Of a stretch of DNA of 24,307 bases, positions 8,301 through 14,900 are shown in pieces. The translations under genes were made by a program, and so were the position numbers. The stretch covers positions 19,035 to 43,341 of the forward strand of contig AVPN01000673.1 in the NCBI GenBank assembly GCA_000695325.1. The letters are read 5' to 3'. The notes beneath the pieces were generated by a model, which saw only the letters and a program-made list of their open reading frames with translations, was not told the DNA's origin and searched no databases. Within the stretch, counting starts at the first letter, position 1, and each line of letters starts with the position of its first letter. Source of the stretch: Pleurobrachia bachei (taxonomy: Eukaryota; Ctenophora; Tentaculata; Cydippida; Pleurobrachiidae).

Positions 8301-11117
8301 GTCCCGGACCAGAAGGAGCTACTGGAGTTGGACAGCCCGGTAAACCGGGGCCTAAGGGAGACGGTGGAGTCCCAGGATTCCCCGGAACCCAAGGATTGAA
8401 AGGAACTAAGGGAGAGAGAGGATCACCCGGTGGGTCAAGTGATGCCGGTGTTATTGGACCCCCAGGAGCCCAAGGTATCAAGGGTGAACCCGGTGAGCCC
8501 GGTCGACCTGGTCAACGAGGTACCACTGGAGACGCTGGACAGGCCGGACAGGATGGTGCCCGGGGACCCCAGGGACCTCAAGGAGAAATGGGACCTGAAG
8601 GACCCGAAGGTAAGGCAGGACTTCCCGGACTGGCTGGCAGTAAGGGAGAGAGAGGAGCGGCAGGAAGGGATGGAGAGAGGGGAGAGCCTGGTGAGCCTGG
8701 TGTTGGACGACAAGGACTTCCTGGAACCCCCGGTAACAAGGGTCGGGCTGGTGAGGCTGGACCTAAGGGTGAGGCTGGTAGGAATGGTCAGGATGGCCGG
8801 GCAGGACCTTCTGGAAACCCTGGACTAACTGGATCTCAAGGACCTGCTGGCATGCCTGGTATTAGTGGAGGAAAGGTAAGTGTTATCTATCTATCTATCT
8901 CTCTCTCTCTTTCTATTTCTCTCCCTCACTCTCCCCCTATCTCCAGTTTTCTCATATTCTCCTTCCAAATAGTTCTCTATGTTTAAACCCCAATAACCGA
9001 GCAGGGCGTGAAGGGAGACACTGGTGATCGAGGCCTAATGGGGTACAAGGGCGAATATGGGCCCAAAGGAGATCTTGGAGAGAAAGGAGAGCCTGGTGTC
9101 TGTCCCTGTGATGGAAATGTAAGGAGAGATCCATTCAACAAACAATTAATACATTAATTAACTAATTAAATGCATGCTAATTAACTAATTCCCTACTTCT
9201 TCAGGCTGGAAATGAAGGAGACGAGGATCCTACTGAAGATATTGGAAGGGGAGCAGGTGAAGGCGGACAGAAAGGAGAACGGGGTCCCGGTGGACCAATC
9301 GGGCCTAAGGGTAACCCTGGTCTTACTGGACTACCCGGAATGAAAGGAGTACCTGGAACCTCCGGAAATCAGGGTATCAAGGGACAAAAGGGAGACTCCG
9401 GACAAAACGGAAAACCTGGTGATGACGGAAAATGTGGTGACTGTGGAAATACAGCTGATTGGCCTTGTAGCTGTGATACCCACGTCATTGCTCGGCACTC
9501 CCAGACGGACCGAGTGCCTAGTTGCCCCCCTCCCGAAGGTAAGGCAGGACTTCCCGGACTGGCTGGCAGTAAGGGAGAGAGAGGAGCGGCAGGAAGGGAT
9601 GGAGAGAGGGGAGAGCCTGGTGAGCCTGGTGTTGGACGACAAGGACTTCCTGGAACCCCCGGTAACAAGGGTCGGGCTGGTGAGGCTGGACCTAAGGGTG
9701 AGGCTGGTAGGAATGGTCAGGATGGCCGGGCAGGACCTTCTGGAAACCCTGGACTAACTGGATCTCAAGGACCTGCTGGCATGCCTGGTATTAGTGGAGG
9801 AAAGGTAAGTGTTATCTATCTATCTATCTCTCTCTCTCTTTCTATTTCTCTCCCTCACTCTCCCCCTATCTCCAGTTTTCTCATATTCTCCTTCCAAATA
9901 GTTCTCTATGTTTAAACCCCAATAACCGAGCAGGGCGTGAAGGGAGACACTGGTGATCGAGGCCTAATGGGGTACAAGGGCGAATATGGGCCCAAAGGAG
10001 ATCTTGGAGAGAAAGGAGAGCCTGGTGTCTGTCCCTGTGATGGAAATGTAAGGAGAGATCCATTCAACAAACAATTAATACATTAATTAACTAATTAAAT
10101 GCATGCTAATTAACTAATTCCCTACTTCTTCAGGCTGGAAATGAAGGAGACGAGGATCCTACTGAAGATATTGGAAGGGGAGCAGGTGAAGGCGGACAGA
10201 AAGGAGAACGGGGTCCCGGTGGACCAATCGGGCCTAAGGGTAACCCTGGTCTTACTGGACTACCCGGAATGAAAGGAGTACCTGGAACCTCCGGAAATCA
10301 GGGTATCAAGGGACAAAAGGGAGACTCCGGACAAAACGGAAAACCTGGTGATGACGGAAAATGTGGTGACTGTGGAAATACAGCTGATTGGCCTTGTAGC
10401 TGTGATACCCACGTCATTGCTCGGCACTCCCAGACGGACCGAGTGCCTAGTTGCCCCCCTCACTGGGTGGAACTCTACAGTGGGTACTCCCTTGTCTACT
10501 TCGAGTCCCAGGGATATGGACTCGCTCAAGATCTGGGAGGTAGTGGCAGTTGTATGGAAGAATTCCAGGTGATGCCGTTCCTCCAGTGTGGATCTAGGAA
10601 CGTCTGTCAGCACGGACAGAGGACTGATAAATCGTTCTGGTTGACAACCAATGGGCAAGATGATATCAAGGCCATGGCACCCCTGAAAACCGAGGACGAT
10701 ATCCTTCCCTACATTTCCCGTTGTGTGGTGTGTAGCGGGGTACAGTTCATGATGGCCCGACACAGCTATAGTAACGATATCCCTGACTGTCCCCAGAACT
10801 TCGAGCGACTCTGGGCTGGGTACTCCTATCTCATGGTGAGTGGAGGTGGAGGTGTTGGTGGTGGTCAGGATCTGGGTGGAATTGGATCCTGCATGGAAAA
10901 CTTCTTCCTGCCATCCTTTATTGAGTGCGTAGGTCGGGGTATGTGCTCCTACTACGTTAACAACCTGGATTACTGGCTAGCAGCCAAGAAAGATCCCGTC
11001 CCAGGAATGTTTGGTATGGGCAACATCTACAATGGGCTGGATCAGATCCAGAATGAGGGTCTCTCGAGGTGCTCGGTGTGTGGGAAGAAGCTTCCCGCCA
11101 AAAAGAGGTTCTTTTAA
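2238..11117 (+). CDS. Collagen gene A, type IV-like collagen with NC1 (whole spliced locus)
   Basis: Gene span of a secreted collagen chain, joined from eleven exons: 2238-2305, 2557-2645, 2826-3271, 3372-4008, 4139?-6636, 6748-6923, 7463-8875, 9005-9118, 9205-9804, 9934-10047, 10134-11117. All introns are GT-AG and fall before or within a Gly codon (phase 0 or 1), except the first (phase 2). Domain order is signal peptide, acidic Asp/Glu-Ala/Pro propeptide, Cys-Cys, a long Gly-X-Y helix with type IV-like short interruptions, then two C4 subdomains with all twelve expected cysteines. Two problems exist. Exon 4 (phase 1) does not join exon 5 in frame, and a 929-bp duplication inserts a truncated NC1 start into the helix. 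Joined as listed it would be about 2,380 residues; without the repeats it would be close to ordinary type IV chains. No 7S domain is visible. The product should assemble in trimers in extracellular matrix. Confidence 0.82.
2557..2645 (+). CDS. Gene A exon 2: acidic Xaa-Ala/Xaa-Pro propeptide and vicinal Cys
   Basis: Acceptor TTTTCCCAG. After Arg-Ala the exon encodes [16 protein letters not shown], eight consecutive Asp/Glu-Ala or Asp-Pro dipeptides, then [12 protein letters not shown] and the first base of a Gly codon (phase 1). Gene C has the same design (RA, five such dipeptides, AACCRR, then QAKFLKG), so this N-terminus is conserved between paralogues. By analogy with melittin and alpha-factor precursors the dipeptide run could be removed stepwise by a dipeptidyl peptidase after signal cleavage; that is inference. 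The Cys-Cys pair could link chains at the N-terminus. Confidence 0.8.
2659..2760. repeat. 21-bp minisatellite in gene A intron 2
   Basis: About five diverged copies of a 21-bp unit built around TTGGTAACCATGGAAACTG, starting 13 bp after the exon 2 donor. In one frame it reads as LVTM-like heptads, but a GT donor before it and an acceptor at 2825 show that it is intronic. Confidence 0.75.
2826..3271 (+). CDS. Gene A exon 3: start of the collagen helix
   Basis: Acceptor AATTTCAG, donor GTATGT. It completes the split Gly codon and continues as uninterrupted Gly-X-Y ([13 protein letters not shown] at the start) with frequent GAKG, GADG and GPPG triplets; [13 protein letters not shown] occurs in the middle, and '[12 protein letters not shown]' at about 3196-3231 is a short imperfection. 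It ends at AAG in phase 0. Confidence 0.88.
3372..4008 (+). CDS. Gene A exon 4: collagen helix
   Basis: Acceptor TTTTCGCAG, donor GTAAGA. Phase 0 start (GGT GCC CAA) and phase 1 end (CCT CAA G). It is Gly-X-Y throughout, rich in GADGADG and GPQGPEG, with a short break near [13 protein letters not shown] at about 3945-3980. Its donor is good, but no following acceptor before 4139 gives the matching phase. Confidence 0.85.
4009..4138 (+). other. Intron-like spacer before the 261-bp array, frame-incompatible
   Basis: It begins with a GTAAGA donor and a TATGTTTTAG stretch, then about 80 bp of GC-richer unique sequence (about 4060-4144) unlike the AT-rich introns nearby, ending CTGGTCTCAG. Joining exon 4 to base 4139 would put the following Gly-X-Y array one base out of frame. 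The only gene A donor upstream with the right phase is that of exon 1. Confidence 0.55.
4139..6636 (+). CDS. Gene A exon 5: tandem-repeat collagen helix
   Basis: About 830 residues of Gly-X-Y in one open exon, donor GTAAGT, phase 1 end (GTC AAG G). The first 1.74 kb is the 261-bp array; after about 5887 it continues as non-identical GADG/GAKG-rich helix, with Pro-rich triplets after 6240. The acceptor at 4139 (CTCAG) is the only one in the open frame but needs two carried bases, whereas exon 4 supplies one. The first residues after it (ASLPG) also lack the expected Gly. The 5' boundary is therefore doubtful while the coding body is secure. Confidence 0.75.
4145..5887 (+). repeat. 261-bp in-frame tandem array in collagen exon (about 6.7 copies)
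   Basis: The unit is 261 bp, that is 87 residues or 29 Gly-X-Y triplets. Unit starts, taken at GGTGCCGATGG, are 4152, 4413, 4674, 4935, 5196, 5457 and 5718; the seventh copy diverges after about 5887. Copies appear identical at the DNA level except in copy six, which has GGC to GTC at 5664-5666 and GCT to GCC at 5688-5690. This means very recent expansion, homogenisation, or an assembly repeat. Confidence 0.95.
6748..6923 (+). CDS. Gene A exon 6: collagen helix
   Basis: Acceptor after a CT-rich tract (TCTCTCTCTCAG), donor GTAAGT. Phase 1 in, phase 0 out. It encodes [19 protein letters not shown] and then GPQGPEG triplets, ending [13 protein letters not shown], where GASIQG is a short interruption. 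The next intron (6924-7462) is the longest in this part of gene A. Confidence 0.85.
7463..8875 (+). CDS. Gene A exon 7: long type IV-like helix with interruptions
   Basis: 1413 bp, phase 0 at both ends. Acceptor CACACTCAG, donor GTAAGT. It opens [19 protein letters not shown], a non-collagenous break, then about 450 residues of Gly-X-Y with short interruptions typical of type IV chains ([39 protein letters not shown]). Its composition differs from exons 3-6: more Pro, Lys and Arg and few GADG runs. The last 273 bp (from 8603) are repeated downstream as part of the 929-bp duplication. Confidence 0.88.
8603..9531 (+). repeat. 929-bp tandem duplication, copy 1
   Basis: This copy contains the end of exon 7, all of exon 8, both flanking introns, and the first part of the last exon up to the codons for SCPP in the first C4 subdomain. 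It is followed directly by copy 2 with no differences that I can see. The junction has one base of microhomology (C). Confidence 0.95.
9005..9118 (+). CDS. Gene A exon 8 (first copy)
   Basis: 38 codons, phase 0 at both ends. Acceptor ACCGAGCAG, donor GTAAGG. It encodes [16 protein letters not shown] and more helix, and ends GVCPCDGN, a cysteine-bearing interruption. It is repeated exactly at 9934-10047. Confidence 0.82.
9205..9804 (+). CDS. Gene A exon 9: chimeric exon (NC1 start fused to exon 7 tail)
   Basis: Acceptor CTTCTTCAG. It begins [16 protein letters not shown], continues as helix, then [20 protein letters not shown] and the opening of the first C4 subdomain. At 9532 it switches in frame to a copy of the exon 7 tail ([15 protein letters not shown]) and ends at that copy's GTAAGT donor. 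If real, the protein has a roughly 25-residue NC1 stub embedded in the helix; if the duplication is an assembly error, this exon does not exist. Confidence 0.55.
9532..10460 (+). repeat. 929-bp tandem duplication, copy 2
   Basis: Second copy, from CCCGAAGGTAAGG to TTGCCCCCCT, apparently identical to copy 1 including its introns and their CT and TAATTAAC tracts. After it the NC1 continues normally with CACTGGGTGG. Confidence 0.95.
9934..10047 (+). CDS. Gene A exon 10 (second copy of exon 8)
   Basis: Exact copy of 9005-9118 with the same splice sites and phase. In an unduplicated gene this, or the first copy, would be the only exon between the long helix exon and the NC1 exon. Confidence 0.82.
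10134..11117 (+). CDS. Gene A last exon: end of helix and complete NC1 (two C4 subdomains)
   Basis: Short helix, then a four-Cys hinge ([20 protein letters not shown]), then NC1 in a single uninterrupted exon. Subdomain 1: [51 protein letters not shown]. Subdomain 2: [58 protein letters not shown]. All twelve conserved cysteines are present. It aligns by eye with human type IV NC1, but the sulfilimine Met and Lys positions look substituted. It ends [10 protein letters not shown] and a TAA at 11115-11117, inside a 33-bp repeat. Confidence 0.93.
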   Translation, partial: AGNEGDEDPTEDIGRGAGEGGQKGERGPGGPIGPKGNPGLTGLPGMKGVPGTSGNQGIKGQKGDSGQNGKPGDDGKCGDCGNTADWPCSCDTHVIARHSQTDRVPSCPPHWVELYSGYSLVYFESQGYGLAQDLGGSGSCMEEFQVMPFLQCGSRNVCQHGQRTDKSFWLTTNGQDDIKAMAPLKTEDDILPYISRCVVCSGVQFMMARHSYSNDIPDCPQNFERLWAGYSYLMVSGGGGVGGGQDLGGIGSCMENFFLPSFIECVGRGMCSYYVNNLDYWLAAKKDPVPGMFGMGNIYNGLDQIQNEGLSRCSVCGKKLPAKKRFF

Positions 11118-11171
11118 GGAAACCTTCCCGCCAAAAAGAGGTTCTTTTAGGGAAATTCCCGCCAAAAAGGA
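11091..11171 (+). repeat. 33-bp repeat spanning the gene A stop codon
   Basis: CTTCCCGCCAAAAAGAGG starts at 11091 and again at 11124, with a shorter third copy from 11156. The period between the first two is 33 bp, so frame is kept; each of the two full copies encodes LPAKKRFF followed by a stop (TAA, then TAG). Confidence 0.9.
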
Positions 11172-11672
11172 CACTTCATTGCACTAATTAACAGGACTCT
11201 AGAGGTTTTAGGACGATGTAAATATGGGACGTGTAGATATATTTGACGGTTTAGTTAATTAATTAGTTAACGGTTTAATTAATGTAAATAGTAGATTGCC
11301 GCTGGTATCGCGGGAATTGGATACTGGGAAAATGTATATTTGAATTATATTGTTGATGTCAATTCTGTGGATAGAGCTCGAGATAATTATTTATTTGTGG
11401 AATTCAATGTTAATTTGAGAATTTGAGTACGTTTTGGAAGCTATACTTCCTCTCTCTTTTTATCATAATGTCGTATGAACACCCCATTCGGTTTTACAAA
11501 TTATTTCGTAATTTCTGTGTCTCCTGCAGTGGGAAAATTGAAATCATTCTCAATTCTAAAATTAGAAAATCCTAAATTTACAACAACAACAAAAAGTGAG
11601 CAAAAAAAGAGCTTAAAGTAAGATAAAGCGAGGTGAAAGGGGTTTTATGATTTTGACTAAATTTTTGTCCAG
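11118..11672 (+). other. 3' flank of gene A and spacer before gene B
   Basis: AT-rich sequence with no AATAAA that I can find and no signal-peptide start. ATGs here run into stops within a few codons or lack a hydrophobic leader and donor. It ends in a plausible acceptor (AATTTTTGTCCAG) for the first visible exon of gene B. Confidence 0.6.
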
Positions 11673-11925
11673 GGACCCCAAGGAGCTCAAGGAGCACCCG
11701 GTGCTGATGGTCTTGATGGAGCTGATGGTCTTGATGGTCTTGATGGAGCCAAGGGAGATACTGGACCCCAGGGAGATACCGGACCCCAAGGACCTCAGGG
11801 AGCTAAGGGAGACACCGGACCTACTGGTGCTGACGGATACCCCGGAGTTGACGGAGCTGATGGACCAGAAGGACCTCAGGGAGATACTGGACCTCAGGGA
11901 GATACTGGACCCCAAGGACCTCAGG
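11673..11925 (+). CDS. Gene B first visible exon: collagen helix
   Basis: Acceptor TTTTTGTCCAG, donor GTGAGT. It starts [16 protein letters not shown] and runs as perfect Gly-X-Y with repeated GDTGPQG. Phase 0 in, phase 1 out. The phase 0 acceptor shows that a coding exon should precede it. Confidence 0.82.
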
Positions 11926-14900
11926 GTGAGTAGAATAACGAGTTCTTCAACTGGAGGAAAAATCAGCAGTTGACAAAAACCGGTATAAAGTCGATATCAA
12001 ATCTTGGTTGCTACATTTTGTAATTTTAGGTGAACCTGGTATGGATGGTTTGGATGGCGACAAGGGAGATACTGGACCCCAGGGAGCTACCGGACCTCAG
12101 GGAGATACTGGACCTGCTGGTGCTGACGGAGAGCCTGGTGCCGATGGTGCTGATGGTGCCCGAGGTCCCGTTGGAGATACTGGTGCTAAGGGTAAGTTTC
12201 AAACACTCACACAAATTTCATAACTCAATGTCGTCCCAAAATGTTAAACATCTATTTTTCCATGGCTGACCGATCAAATTTCCAATAGGAGATACTGGCC
12301 CCGCTGGACCCCAGGGAGACACTGGTTCCCCCGGAATCCCCGGAGGACCCGGTCTCAAGGGAGTTCCCGGAGACGAAGGAATTGCTGGAGTTCCTGGAGA
12401 TGAAGGTTCCGCTGGACCCAAGGGAGAGCCTGGCCTAGGACAAGCTGGACCCCAGGGAGAAAATGGAGATACTGGACCTCAAGGTGCTACTGGTGCCCCT
12501 GGTGCTGATGGCGTTGATGGTCCCCAAGGTGATACTGGTGCCCCTGGTGCTGATGGTCAAGATGGTGCTCCTGGTGCTGACGGTGCTGATGGTGCTGATG
12601 GTCCTCAGGGACCCCAGGGAGACCAAGGCCCAACTGGTGCTAAGGGAGATATGGGAGCCCCTGGTGCTGATGGACTTCCCGGACTTGCAGGAGACCGAGG
12701 AGCTCAGGGACCTCAGGGACCCGAGGGAGATGCTGGACCTCAGGGAGACACCGGACCTCAGGGAGATACTGGACCTCAGGGTAAGTTTGATTTTGTTATT
12801 TTTATCTCCACTGCTCTTTCAAAAGTATCAAAAGTATTTAAGTGAATTGACCAATATATTTAATGTAGGACCAATAAATGATTGACCAATCAATAATACT
12901 TAGGACCCGTCGGTGAGCCTGGTATTCCCGGACCTGGAGGAGATGATGGAGCCAAGGGAGAAAAGGGAGCTGATTACATCGTCACCACAGTCGACTGTCC
13001 TTATGAGCCTGTAAGTAAACAACCAATCAGAACTCGTTATTTAGGTCACGTGACTGGTTATCAGCCAATCAAAGACCAGTACTCCGGTCGGTTCCTGCTT
13101 CCTAAACTCTTTATTTTAGATTTGGTGAAATAAATTGTAGATAATAACCCCCAATTTATTTTAGGGTCAACCTGGTGAAGACGGAGAAAAGGGTAACACT
13201 GGACCCCAGGGAGCCACTGGACCCCAGGGAGATACTGGACCCCAGGGAGAGAAGGGAGAAGCTGGAGATACTGGACCTCAGGGTATGACTGGAGCAACTG
13301 GAGCCAAGGGAGAAGCTGGTGCTGATGGTGCTGATGGTGCCCCCGGTGCTGATGGTGCTGATGGTGCCCCCGGTGCTGATGGTGCTCAAGGAGAACCTGG
13401 TGTTGGTATTGTGGGTGCTCCCGGAGCCAACGGAATTCCTGGACTCGATGGAGCTAAGGGAGAACCTGGTAGCGATGGAAGGGACGGAGCTCCAGGAGCT
13501 GATGGACCCGAAGGAGCCCCCGGTGCCCCCGGAAGTGATGGAGCTGAGGGAGCCACTGGTCCCGTTGGACCTCAGGGAGAACCCGGTACCCCCGGACTTG
13601 ATGGAGCTCAGGGAGAACCCGGTCAAGATGGTGCTGATGGAGCCAAGGGAGAACGAGGTCCCCAGGGACAAAAGGGAGAGGAAGGTCTTGTTGGAATTCC
13701 CGGAATTGATGGAAAATTGGTTGATCCCCCTGTCACCCCCGAGGATCCCGCTTGGGACATCTGGACGGAGATCATCACTGAAGTTGTCACCCAAAACAAC
13801 TGGGGAGAGAAGGGAGAGAAGGGAGAGGCCGGTCTACCTGGATTCGATGGTGACAATGGTGCCCCTGGTGCTGATGGGCGAGATGGTGCTGATGGTGCTG
13901 ACGGTGCTTCTGGACAGGATGGACCTGCTGGATCTGATGGCCTTCCCGGAATTGATGGAGCTAAGGGAGAGATGGGACCCAAGGGAGAGCGAGGTGCCCC
14001 TGGTCTGGATGGTGCCGATGGACCCAAGGGAGCTACGGGAGCCTCCGGCCAGAAGGGTCTCGCTGGAATCAAGGGCCAGAAGGGAGACAAGGGAATTGGT
14101 GGTGAGAAGGGAGACAAAGGAAACGATGGAAAATGTAACATTGACGATTACTCTCCATGTAACTGTGACACCCACGTTGTCACTCGACACTCTCAATCCG
14201 AAGATACCCCCGACTGCCCCGCTGAGTTCACCTCTCTCTGGTCTGGTTACTCTCTGGTCTTCTTCGAGGGTAACGGCTACGGCCTCTCTCAGGATCTTGG
14301 TGATGCTGGTTCTTGTCTCGAGGACTTCCAGCTTCTTCCCTTCATGCAGTGTTCCGCTTCTGATGTCTGCCGACACGGTGTCAGGACTGATAAGAGCTTC
14401 TGGCTGGGAACCAACCAGGAGGCTGACTTCTCTAGCAAGCCCATGAACAACATTGATGAAATTCTGCCACATATCTCCAGGTAATTGATCAAATCTGTCA
14501 CTCATCTTCGGGTTAATTCACACTCCGTACATTTATATCAGACTAGTTCACACTCCTTACATTTAGATCAGACTAGTTCACACTCCTTACATTTAGGTCA
14601 GACTAGTTCACACTCCTTACATTTTGATCAGACTAGTTCACACTCCTTACATTTAGATCAGACTTGTTCATACTCCTTACATTTAGATCACACTAGTTCA
14701 GACTCCTTACATTTAGATCAGACTTGTTCACACTCCTTACATTTATATTCTACCACATATCTCCAGATAACGTTGATCCCACCAACCAATACCACCAAAT
14801 TGGTGACACAGGCACCTGGTGCGACCCCCAAACCAGGTGTGCGACCCCCACACCAGGTGTCTATGTCACCAAATGCAATGCAAACCACCAACCAATTCCA

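Noticed and set aside
12860-12903. Earlier acceptor ATGTAG before the gene B exon at 12904
   Set aside because: Joining there gives PINDstop within a few codons; the TTAG at 12903 gives perfect Gly-X-Y.
13125-13140. AATAAA as a polyadenylation signal
   Set aside because: It lies in the intron before the main gene B exon, which is well supported downstream; no evidence for a short transcript.
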